Shown piece by piece: positions 1-6,477 of a DNA stretch of 7,416 nucleotides (the stretch's first letter is position 1; every line of letters starts with the position of its first letter). The notes below the pieces were generated by a model, which saw only the letters and a list, made by a program, of their open reading frames with translations, was not told where the DNA came from and searched no databases. A program made the position numbers and the translations under genes. Location: contig SIAZ01000179.1 of the NCBI GenBank assembly GCA_009695405.1, positions 1-7,416 of the forward strand. The letters are read 5' to 3'. Source of the DNA: Pedosphaera sp. GTDB taxonomy: Bacteria > Verrucomicrobiota > Verrucomicrobiia > Limisphaerales > UBA9464.

Positions 1-389
1 ACTTCTTTGTACTTGGAAGGTTGCCAGTCGGGATCGGTGTCGCCGTAGACGACGAGACTGAAGACGTTTTCCTCGTAACACACACGAATACGATAGTTGT
101 AAAGGTAGATGCGGTTTTCGAAGTTAACTTCCTTTTGGTTCTGAATTTCGAGGTGAATCAAGAAGCGGCTTTGGCACTGATCTTTGAAGGCGACTTTGAT
201 TAGTTTATCGACACGCTGAAGGCCTTGATCGGCGTTGTGAGTGATTTTTTGGAGTTCTGTATCGAGCCACTCAATGGGTTGAGCCCAATCGATCGTTTTG
301 GCAATCGAGGGAAAGCAGAGGTCCATGAAAGGTTCAAAGAATTCTTCCAAAGTGAATTTCCAAGCACCGTCGAATTGTATGGGATGCAT
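1..389 (-). CDS. Rpn/YadD-like PD-(D/E)XK nuclease-family protein, 5' part only (runs off left edge)
   Basis: The reverse strand stays open from an ATG at 389 to the left edge, giving 129 residues of an unfinished protein. An in-frame TGA lies one codon upstream of that ATG, so this is the first possible start. The reading frame matches the N-terminal part of the 'cytosolic protein' / Rpn-like family: an opening helix rich in EEFFEPFMDLCFP, then IDWAQPIEWLDTELQ (about 33-47), RVDKLIKV (59-66), FLIHLEIQ (76-83), the NRIYLYNYRI helix (92-101) and the strand SLVVYGDTDPDWQPS (111-125). D61 and the E81-x-Q83 pair are the likely PD-(D/E)XK catalytic positions. Relatives are often mislabelled as transposases; some Rpn proteins are shown DNA endonucleases that promote RecA-independent recombination. 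Full-length members are usually around 300 residues, so more than half lies outside. Family assignment is fairly secure; activity is inferred. Confidence 0.8.
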   Translation of the reverse strand, partial: MHPIQFDGAWKFTLEEFFEPFMDLCFPSIAKTIDWAQPIEWLDTELQKITHNADQGLQRVDKLIKVAFKDQCQSRFLIHLEIQNQKEVNFENRIYLYNYRIRVCYEENVFSLVVYGDTDPDWQPSKYKE

Positions 390-783
390 ATCTCAGGATT
401 AGATTTTCCGGAGAATGCCAGAATTCGTAATCGATCACCCATGGGCGAGTGGCGCTCACCCCCTCTTTGGTATAAGAAATGGGAATAAAATTTGATCAAA
501 TTTCACACCAAGGCTGCATGAAAATATGAGATTGAGTGAATGAGAATGGGGATCACTCTCCGAGGCTTTGAGTTCTCGCCTTTGAATGATCCTGCCGCTT
601 GCCATGCACCCAACCTATCCGATCCGTTGTCCATTAAGTTCAGAAGAACACGTCCGTTCTTTCAGGAAAATCTTCGCACAGACTACCTAAGTAGTTACGA
701 AATTCAGTCAATCAAAGTCAGTTTTATCAGCGAGATTGTCTTCACTTGCCACAATGGTGTACTCTCATCTTGAGAGATTCCTC
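390..783. other. Divergent intergenic spacer, no supportable gene
   Basis: This 394-bp stretch separates two genes read away from each other, so it should hold promoters for both. A plus-strand frame is open from 540 to 773 (77 codons), but it shows no recognisable family and overlaps the exporter start region. I see no convincing -35/-10 pair. It contains a perfect 16-bp palindrome (488-503), a 6-bp inverted repeat GAGTGA/TCACTC (534-539 and 553-558), a 5-bp inverted repeat ACTAC/GTAGT (682-686 and 691-695), and a GC-rich hairpin (443-461). The hairpin pairs better in minus-strand RNA, with seven pairs including one wobble. None is followed by a T run, so none reads as a terminator. Confidence 0.6.
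488..503. promoter_or_regulatory. Perfect 16-bp palindrome, possible operator
   Basis: AAATTTGATCAAATTT is exactly self-complementary over 16 bases, centred on a TGATCA core. It sits between the divergent nuclease-family gene (start at 389) and the ABC exporter (start at 784). A perfect even palindrome in a divergent spacer is what a dimeric helix-turn-helix regulator would bind. The sequence is AT-rich, however, and no matching regulator is encoded next to it. Its function is inferred from symmetry and position only. Confidence 0.3.
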
Positions 784-2601
784 ATGCTCATTTTCCTGCG
801 TCAATTATGGATTTTTGTCCGCGTTCATCGCGGTCGGTTGTTTGCGGGTTTAGCTGCAGGGCTGATTTATGCGCTGGGTAGCGCCCTGTTACTCCTTTCG
901 GTTAAGCTCGTTTTCGACGCCATTTTTCCTACTGAGGGAGCTCGAAACTTGAATGATACCTTAGCCCGAGTCCCTGGATTCGTCCGTGATCCACTGATGA
1001 ATGCCCTCTCCCGAATCCGTAATCAAAACGAGGCATCGACCGTCATTTGGGTGATCGCAGGGGTTCCCTTTGCGATGATGCTTCGAGGGCTCGGAGCTTA
1101 TCTCAGTGTCTACTGCATGACATGGGTCGCAACCGCCACAATTCATGATCTGCGCTCACGTTTATTTGGGCATTTGCAGCAATTGTCTCTAGGCTTCTTT
1201 GGCTCAGCTCGGACCGGTGATCTGCAGTCTCGCCTGATGAACGATACCGTGGCGATTCAAGGCTGCATCGGTCAGGGCTTTGCTGTCATTGCCCGAGAAC
1301 CCGCAACGCTCCTGGGTATTTTGCTTTTTTTGGTTTCCGTCCAGAGTCGGCTGACCCTCGTCGCCTTGGTGGTCTTTCCTATTGTTGTTGTGCCCATCGT
1401 TATTTACGGACGTAAAGTGCGCCGTTCATGGAAGGCCGCACAGGCTCACACTGCGGAACTAAGTGATTTGATGCAGGAGAGTTTTACTGGGATGAGAGTG
1501 ATCAAAGCTTTCAATCTTGAAACGGTAATGACCGATCGATTTATTCGCACCTCTCGACGTATCACCTCCCAGTTGATGCGCTTCCTTCGGAGCAGCGAAT
1601 TACCAGGGCCAATGATTGAGACCTTTGGCGCTGCGGGCGTCAGTCTGATGCTCTTCTATGTGGTTCGTTTGCCTGCCAGTGAAAAGCCCTCCGCCGGCGA
1701 CTTCACTTCCTTTGTTGGCGCCCTGTTTTCACTTTATCAACCGGTTAAAAATATCAGCCGTCTATGGAGTCAATTAGAACAAGGACGTGCCGCCGGCGAG
1801 CGACTTTTTCCATTACTTGAAATCCAACCAGATATTCAAGAACCGGCTGAACCGAAACCGCTTAATGCCCAAAATGCAGCAATCCACTTTGAACAAGTCT
1901 CTTTTGCTTATGACGAAAAGGACGTGGTGTGTGGGTTTGATCTGGTAATTGCTCCAGGTAGCCTTGTGGCACTGGTCGGGGCCAGTGGTTCTGGTAAGAC
2001 CACTATCACCAACCTCCTTCTGCGATTTCAGGATCCATCCCAGGGTAGTATCCGCATCGGCGACCGAGATCTTCGAGAAGTCACCACACACACACTTCGG
2101 TCGCAAATGGCCATTGTGACTCAGGACACCCAACTCTTTAACGATACTATTCGGGCTAACATTCGGATGGGGCGTCTCGATGCGACTGATGGGGAAGTAG
2201 AGACGGCAGCGCAGTATGCTAACGCCCACGAGTTTATTCTAGCGAGACCTGGCGGCTACGAGGCCAACGTCGGGGAACGAGGCTCAGGATTATCTGGCGG
2301 GCAGCGTCAACGTATCGCCATTGCTCGTGCTCTTTTGCGCAACGCGCCGATTCTAATTCTCGATGAAGCGACGAGCGCTCTCGACAGCGAATCTGAACGC
2401 GCTGTTCAAACGGAACTAGAAGTGCTGATGCGAGGGCGCACGACGCTTTGCATTGCTCATCGATTGTCCACCATTCAAAGAGCGAATCGTATTGTGGTTA
2501 TGGATGCAGGCCGGATTACAGAGCAGGGAACCCATTTGGAGTTACTGACCCGTGGTGGTCATTATGCACGGTTGCATGCCCTTCAGTTTGGGGATGCTTA
2601 A
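784..2601 (+). CDS. ABC exporter, fused membrane and ATPase domains (MsbA-like)
   Basis: A 605-residue half-transporter of the type I ABC exporter family, which works as a dimer in the inner membrane. The N-terminal half has hydrophobic helices at about 19-44, 86-116, 165-209 (a helical hairpin) and around 280-315. The ATPase domain has Walker A GASGSGKTT (399-407), Q-loop Q447, signature LSGGQRQ (503-509), Walker B ILILDE ending in D527/E528, D-loop SALD (531-534) and H-loop H559. All catalytic residues are intact, so it should be active. Overall form is closest to MsbA/lipid A-core flippases, but such ATPases also export lipids, peptides or drugs, so the substrate is unknown. The ATG at 784 is preferred because GAGAG (772-776) lies 7 nt upstream and the protein then begins at the usual place before helix 1. 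ATG 754 and TTG 736 are in-frame alternatives adding 10 or 16 residues. Confidence 0.93.
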   Translation: MLIFLRQLWIFVRVHRGRLFAGLAAGLIYALGSALLLLSVKLVFDAIFPTEGARNLNDTLARVPGFVRDPLMNALSRIRNQNEASTVIWVIAGVPFAMMLRGLGAYLSVYCMTWVATATIHDLRSRLFGHLQQLSLGFFGSARTGDLQSRLMNDTVAIQGCIGQGFAVIAREPATLLGILLFLVSVQSRLTLVALVVFPIVVVPIVIYGRKVRRSWKAAQAHTAELSDLMQESFTGMRVIKAFNLETVMTDRFIRTSRRITSQLMRFLRSSELPGPMIETFGAAGVSLMLFYVVRLPASEKPSAGDFTSFVGALFSLYQPVKNISRLWSQLEQGRAAGERLFPLLEIQPDIQEPAEPKPLNAQNAAIHFEQVSFAYDEKDVVCGFDLVIAPGSLVALVGASGSGKTTITNLLLRFQDPSQGSIRIGDRDLREVTTHTLRSQMAIVTQDTQLFNDTIRANIRMGRLDATDGEVETAAQYANAHEFILARPGGYEANVGERGSGLSGGQRQRIAIARALLRNAPILILDEATSALDSESERAVQTELEVLMRGRTTLCIAHRLSTIQRANRIVVMDAGRITEQGTHLELLTRGGHYARLHALQFGDA

Positions 2602-2699
2602 TCAAAGGTCGACGTTTCTAATCAAGGTGGCGATTTTTGAGGTAGTTCAACTGTTCCGCCAAGTTTATCACCGATTGGTAACTCCAGGATACTCGAGTA

Positions 2700-2810
2700 T
2701 GGCGACGGATAGAATTTTGAAGAATCTAAGGAGTGTTCCACGAGGATGTGCGGAGTCGGTTTGGGATCACCCAACGGAATGGCCAGCGGAGTTGCTGCGC
2801 CGCAGGTAGG
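2700..2810 (+). CDS. Possible small ORF, 36 residues, unrecognised
   Basis: In the 256-bp gap between the exporter and the methyltransferase, an ATG at 2700 opens a 36-codon frame ending in TAG. AGGA lies about 9 nt upstream of the ATG, one of the better ribosome-site matches in the window. The peptide is basic at its end (LLRRR), has a WDHPTEWPAEL stretch, and lacks any membrane segment or motif I recognise. The same frame is also open further upstream, overlapping the exporter's 3' end, so openness alone is weak evidence. It could equally be chance. The rest of the gap (2602-2699 and 2811-2857) shows no gene or terminator. Confidence 0.15.
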
Positions 2811-2857
2811 CTGATTCTGCTTGATCGTATTGGCTCTATTGACTTGGAATCCAGTTC

Positions 2858-3646
2858 TTGAAGTCTGCTCAACCTAGCCATCTCGATCATGTCCGTGATG
2901 ATACGGCGTATGCTGAAATTTTGGCGAATTGGGATGCTGCCTTCTACGCCAAATTTACTGCTGCGATTCGCCCCGCCCTAAGGGAACAACGTATTTTAGA
3001 TATTGGTTGCGGGGTCGGGCAAGTTGTAGCCGCACTTACTTTGGAAGGATTTGAAGCCCATGGCGTGGATGTTTCAGCACCTAACATTGCTAAGACACAT
3101 TCTTTTACTGACCGCTGCCTCCTCTACGATGGGGAAAGATTACCTTATCCAGATGGACACTTTCATCGAGTGGGGGCATTGAATGTGGTCGAACATGTCC
3201 AAGATCCCGAGGACTTTATTCGCGAAGCGGTCCGCGTCTGTGCTCCTGGAGGGCAGGTGATTCTGAGTAGTCCAAATTTCTTGAGATTTTTAGGCTGGCG
3301 CGATTACCACCCTCGGATGCGTGGAATAACTCAAAAATGGCGAAACTTGCTGGCACTTCTAGCGCGTCGATCTCGGATGCGAACTCAGCCAGAGAGTGTT
3401 CGTTTCGAACGAATGACTCCGATTATTAAAGAGCCATTTACACCCGATGACGATGCGATTGTCTGCACCAATGCTTTGGATATTGCCTTCTTTTTAGAAA
3501 AGTATGGTTGTGATCTTTTGGATGTGGCCTGCACGGATCGGACTGTACCAGCGATCGCTGACTGGCTGTTGAATTTAACTCCGTTGAAGTACGGATTGTT
3601 TAACGCCTGGGTAATAGCCCACAGGCGTGTTAGCTCATTGGATTGA
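2858..3646 (+). CDS. Class I SAM-dependent methyltransferase (methyltransferase type 11-like)
   Basis: A 262-residue protein with the standard Rossmann methyltransferase signature. Motif I ILDIGCGVGQ is at 46-55, the acidic end of strand 2 is D71 in GVDVS (ribose binding), LPYPDGHFHRVGALNVVEHV (95-114) covers motifs II/III, and APGGQVILSSPN (129-140) is the motif before strand 5. The C-terminal 120 residues, with several basic stretches and FFLEKYGCDLLDV, are more divergent and probably form the acceptor-binding part, so the methylated substrate cannot be named. The start is a TTG: the frame is closed by TGA at 2840-2842 and has no early ATG. A GGA at 2846-2848, 9 nt upstream, could serve as ribosome site. 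It follows the exporter on the same strand after a 256-bp gap, converges with leuC, and ends 15 bp from its stop. Family secure; start moderately so. Confidence 0.88.
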   Translation: MKSAQPSHLDHVRDDTAYAEILANWDAAFYAKFTAAIRPALREQRILDIGCGVGQVVAALTLEGFEAHGVDVSAPNIAKTHSFTDRCLLYDGERLPYPDGHFHRVGALNVVEHVQDPEDFIREAVRVCAPGGQVILSSPNFLRFLGWRDYHPRMRGITQKWRNLLALLARRSRMRTQPESVRFERMTPIIKEPFTPDDDAIVCTNALDIAFFLEKYGCDLLDVACTDRTVPAIADWLLNLTPLKYGLFNAWVIAHRRVSSLD

Positions 3647-3661
3647 ACCCGTTCCAATCTC

Positions 3662-5035
3662 TCAGGCAGTCAAGTAATCGCGAGGATCAGCAATATGCCC
3701 CGCGAGGGCACTGGCCGCGACTGTGGCGGGTGAGGCTAGAAAAACTTGGCTCTCCTTGTGACCCATCCGGCCCGGGAAATTTCGGTTGGTAGCGCTAATA
3801 CATTTCATCGGCGTATTCATTCGGCCGAAGGTATCTACAGGACCGCCCAAGCAAGCGGAACATCCCGCATTTTCGGTCATTTGGACACCGGCTGCGACGA
3901 GAATATCCCAAATGGTCTGCCCACCCCAACGGGTGGATTGTAAATCGTGGACAATTTCCGGAGTGGCAGGGACTCCAAAAGTGTCGATGACGACCCGGCG
4001 GCCACGCAGGATTCTGGCGAACTCAACAAAGTCGCTGGTCTTACCTCCGGTACAGGATCCCATGTAGGCACGATCGAGTTTCACCGATTCTAACTCCCTC
4101 GCACTCTTCCTCTGACCCGGATCAGGATGGCAGGCAACCGTGGGTTGAAGCTTGGAAAGGTCAATCGTCTGATCAAAACAGAAGGCTTGATCGGTATCTT
4201 CTTCCACCGGTTCGTACTTCTGGATCGTGCCGTTGAGTCGCGTCCGTGCGTCCACATATTCCGCCGTCCGCGCGTCGAATGGAAAAATTCCGTTCTTTCC
4301 GCCGGCTTCGATAGCCATGTTGGCAATGGTCATACGGTCATCAATGGAGAGGGTCGTTACGCTGGGACCATCAAATTGCAAGGCTCGGTAGGTCGCACCG
4401 TCGAAACCGATTTCGCCAATTAGGTGAAGGATAACGTCCTTGGCCATAACTCCGGGTTGAAGGCGTCCTTCAAAGCGGAAACGCATCGTTTCTGGGACTT
4501 TGATAAGGAGCTTTCCTGTGCCGAGGACAAATCCGGCGTCGGTGTTGCCAATGCCCGTAGCAAATTGGTTGAACGCTCCAGCCATGCAGGTATGGGAATC
4601 TGTACCAAAGAGGACTTCGCCCGGTCGGGTATGGCCCTTTTGGGGAAGGGCGGTGTGGCAGACGCCTGCATACTGGGATCCATATTGCCGTTTTAGTAGT
4701 CCCTTAGTCGTATCAAATTTCCAAGATCCTTCCGGATCGTCAATCACATCATAAAAGTAGGGGATTTGCTGTTCGCGAACGAAATCGCGCAGAATATCCA
4801 CATTGCGGTTTGACTTGGAATCGGCGGTAAAAATGTAGTGGTCAGGAATAATCACCACACGATTCCGGTCCCAGACCTTGGCGGTTGTTCCAAACTCTCG
4901 CTTGAATACCCCGATCGTCCCAGGGCCGCAAACATCATGTGTCATTAAGACATCTGCGTTGATCCAGATGTTCTCTCCAGCGGTCACTCGAGCTTTGCCT
5001 GCCGCGCGGGCAAGTAGTTTTTCAGTTAGCGTCAT
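3662..5035 (-). CDS. leuC: 3-isopropylmalate dehydratase large subunit
   Basis: A 457-residue aconitase-superfamily protein. With the small subunit LeuD it isomerises 2-isopropylmalate to 3-isopropylmalate in leucine synthesis, in the cytosol. The three [4Fe-4S] ligands are C328 (MGSCTGG), C392 and C395 (GCSACLGG), with the C-x63-C-x2-C spacing of the family. Other conserved blocks are MTHDVCGPG (31-39), IPDHYIF (about 63-69), GTDSHTCMAGAF, and GTGKLLIKVP. The sequence follows the cyanobacterial/plant-type large subunit closely but is longer than the roughly 420 residues common in that group, with extra residues around DDPEGSWKFDTTKG (before the GVCH block) and between EPVEEDTDQ and the first cysteine. 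Homoaconitase or dimethylmalate hydratase are alternatives; LeuC is most likely. leuD is not in the window. The ATG at 5035 has no Shine-Dalgarno match. It lies 77 bp downstream of bioD on the same strand, so the two may share a transcript. Confidence 0.92.
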   Translation of the reverse strand: MTLTEKLLARAAGKARVTAGENIWINADVLMTHDVCGPGTIGVFKREFGTTAKVWDRNRVVIIPDHYIFTADSKSNRNVDILRDFVREQQIPYFYDVIDDPEGSWKFDTTKGLLKRQYGSQYAGVCHTALPQKGHTRPGEVLFGTDSHTCMAGAFNQFATGIGNTDAGFVLGTGKLLIKVPETMRFRFEGRLQPGVMAKDVILHLIGEIGFDGATYRALQFDGPSVTTLSIDDRMTIANMAIEAGGKNGIFPFDARTAEYVDARTRLNGTIQKYEPVEEDTDQAFCFDQTIDLSKLQPTVACHPDPGQRKSARELESVKLDRAYMGSCTGGKTSDFVEFARILRGRRVVIDTFGVPATPEIVHDLQSTRWGGQTIWDILVAAGVQMTENAGCSACLGGPVDTFGRMNTPMKCISATNRNFPGRMGHKESQVFLASPATVAASALAGHIADPRDYLTA

Positions 5036-5112
5036 AAAAGCGTTGCGAGAGTCTAGCGGCTTTCGGTCGCTGGGTGCAATCCGGAGTTGGAATCTCTGTG
5101 CTGTCCCTTATT

Positions 5113-5796
5113 TCAGTGGGCCAACTTAACTTTCAATGCTGCCAGTAATCGGTCTAATTCTTTCTCCAATCTTACGGGGATCGAACAGGATAGAGCCGCT
5201 GTGGACAATCTAGGGAAGTGAAAAAGTCGGTCTTCCCCGAGTTCGTCCCTTAGAAAATTAAGATTATGCTGGTAGGAAAAATCACGTTTAAGAGGTGCCA
5301 TTAAAAGAACCGGAGCACCCCCGATTCGTTTGAGTGCGGTATTGGCCAAAGCTGAGCGGACATCATGGATAACACCCAAGCGATTAACGGAGACGAGCAC
5401 TGGATACGCTTTGAGTGCTTTAATCAGTTCTGGGGCATCTCCGTCGCTCGCCAGTGGACTAAGGAGGCCTCCGGCGGCCTCGACTAAAGTAACCTCCGCT
5501 GTCCCAGTGTGGATTCGAACGTGGGTTGTGATCTCGTCGATACAAAGAGAACGTCCGGTTAGTTGGGCGGCTATGGCTGGGGCTAAGGGTTGGCGGAAAT
5601 ACCAAGGGTTAATAATATCTACAGGCACGGAACCTAGAGTCTTAGCCAATTTCAAGGCATCGGAGCGCCCGCCGCTGCAAAGGGGTTTGAAGGCAGCAAC
5701 CGTCATTCCTCGAGCTTTGAGGTGTCGAACAAAGAGAGTCGACAAAACCGTTTTCCCGACATTTGTTCCAGTCCCAGTGACGACAATCACATGCAT
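5113..5796 (-). CDS. bioD: ATP-dependent dethiobiotin synthetase
   Basis: A 227-residue P-loop enzyme that closes the ureido ring of dethiobiotin from 7,8-diaminopelargonate, CO2 and ATP, the step before biotin synthase. Visible features: P-loop GTGTNVGKT (8-16), catalytic K37 in FKPLCSG (matching E. coli K37), D46 in RSDAL, INPWYFRQPLAPAIAA (61-77, the substrate-side loop), and metal ligand E106 in LVEAAGG (canonical form VEGAGG). VNRLGVIHDVRSA (137-149) matches the KLGCINH region. The family's ANDV-type adenine-recognition segment is replaced by MAPLKRD (166-172). Length is normal for the family. The ATG at 5796 is fixed by a TAG directly upstream, and no ribosome site is evident before it. 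No other biotin gene is nearby; it is divergent from the winged-helix gene and upstream of leuC. Confidence 0.9.
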   Translation of the reverse strand: MHVIVVTGTGTNVGKTVLSTLFVRHLKARGMTVAAFKPLCSGGRSDALKLAKTLGSVPVDIINPWYFRQPLAPAIAAQLTGRSLCIDEITTHVRIHTGTAEVTLVEAAGGLLSPLASDGDAPELIKALKAYPVLVSVNRLGVIHDVRSALANTALKRIGGAPVLLMAPLKRDFSYQHNLNFLRDELGEDRLFHFPRLSTAALSCSIPVRLEKELDRLLAALKVKLAH

Positions 5797-5953
5797 CTAA
5801 GGGCGAAGACTGGCGGTAAGCGGATTCGTCGGCTAGAAAAGATATTTTGCTCGCGGTTCGATAGTTTCGTCTACCGGGTCGGATTCGATAGCCCCGACTG
5901 CGCCAAAGTATATCTTGAAACTCACTCCTCTGAAAGGTATCTACTCTCACCGA
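5797..5953. promoter_or_regulatory. Divergent bioD / winged-helix spacer with direct and inverted repeats
   Basis: This 157-bp spacer must hold the start signals for both bioD (minus) and the winged-helix gene (plus). TTCGATAG occurs twice in direct orientation, at 5857-5864 and 5884-5891, 27 bp apart. The second copy lies inside an inverted repeat GTCGG (5878-5882) / CCGAC (5894-5898). These could be protein-binding sites, and the neighbouring winged-helix protein is an obvious candidate binder, but this is inference from position. I see no clear -35/-10 pair and no BirA-type operator that I could identify by eye. Confidence 0.3.
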
Positions 5954-6421
5954 ATGAAGTCTGATCCGTTGAAGCAATTTGTTACCCTTTTGGAAACTCT
6001 TCTCGCGGAGAAAATGGCCTTAGAGGAACGATTGGAACAAATCAATCAAGCCCTCGGCATTTCAGTCTCTGAATTGACCCAGCAGGAAGTTCTTCTTCAG
6101 CCCCTCAGTGCTAGTCGATCGAAGGAGCCTTCAGTTTCTAAGTCGAAAAGATCGGAAATCGCCGAAATCGGTAAGAGCCTGAGGATTTCAAAAACTTCGC
6201 AGGTTAGCAAACGTCGCAGCAATGATGGTCGTTCTTTGAAGCAGATTTTGATTGACCTTCTTACGGAGAAAAAAAGCCTAACTCGGCAGGAAATTCTTCA
6301 AGCTGTTATAGAAGGCGGATATAAGTTTTCGGCAGCGGATCCACTTAACTCCCTTAGTACGCTGATTTATAGCAACCGCAAAATCTTCAGTGCGAAGAAG
6401 GGCTCTATTTCCTTGGTTTAA
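5954..6421 (+). CDS. Coiled-coil plus winged-helix (HARE-HTH-like) protein, function unknown
   Basis: A 155-residue protein with three visible parts. Residues 5-35 form a leucine-rich amphipathic helix, probably a coiled coil (FVTLLETLLAEK, then LEERLEQINQALG). Residues 36-92 are a Ser/Lys/Arg-rich, probably flexible linker. Residues 93-155 resemble a winged-helix domain of the HARE-HTH / RpoE-delta kind: SLKQILIDLLTEKKSLTRQEILQ, then the EGGYKFSAADPLNSLSTLIY helix, and a terminal strand pair around IFSAKKGSISLV. This layout suggests a dimeric nucleic-acid-binding protein; specificity and targets are unknown. ATG 5954 is chosen; an in-frame TTG at 5915 would add 13 residues. The nearest purine-rich site (AAAGG, 5933-5937) is 16 nt upstream of the ATG, too far to be a normal ribosome site. 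It is divergent from bioD and 56 bp before hisF. The gene is convincing; the domain call is by pattern only. Confidence 0.75.
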   Translation: MKSDPLKQFVTLLETLLAEKMALEERLEQINQALGISVSELTQQEVLLQPLSASRSKEPSVSKSKRSEIAEIGKSLRISKTSQVSKRRSNDGRSLKQILIDLLTEKKSLTRQEILQAVIEGGYKFSAADPLNSLSTLIYSNRKIFSAKKGSISLV

Positions 6422-6477
6422 TAAAATTGGAAAATGAAGGTCCGTTCTAGGCGAGCCTTTTTACTCTTTCGTACACT

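Noticed and set aside
443..461. GC-rich hairpin in the left spacer as a terminator
   Set aside because: No T run follows on either strand and no gene ends next to it.
540..773. Plus-strand open frame of 77 codons before the exporter
   Set aside because: No recognisable motif, overlaps the exporter's start region in another frame, and the amino-acid mix looks random.
1813..2229. Minus-strand open frame of 138 codons
   Set aside because: Lies fully opposite the ATPase domain of the exporter, whose motifs are unmistakable; it is a shadow.
2858..3646. Methyltransferase considered as BioC, given bioD nearby
   Set aside because: It is on the opposite strand beyond leuC and its post-motif I sequence (NVVEHV) is that of generic type 11 methyltransferases rather than BioC.
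4127..4423. Plus-strand frames across leuC and bioD
   Set aside because: They are antisense to well-conserved coding sequence and show no family features.
5055..5071. Inverted repeat AGCGGC/GTCGCT in the bioD-leuC gap as a terminator
   Set aside because: On the transcribed strand it has an A-C mismatch and no following U run.
5642..5977. Minus-strand frame of 111 codons spanning the bioD start and spacer
   Set aside because: Overlaps bioD in another frame; Arg/Cys-rich and without motifs.
6447..6465. AGGCGAGCCTTTTT before hisF as an intrinsic terminator
   Set aside because: The only sterically possible stem is 3 bp with a 4-nt loop, too weak despite the T run.
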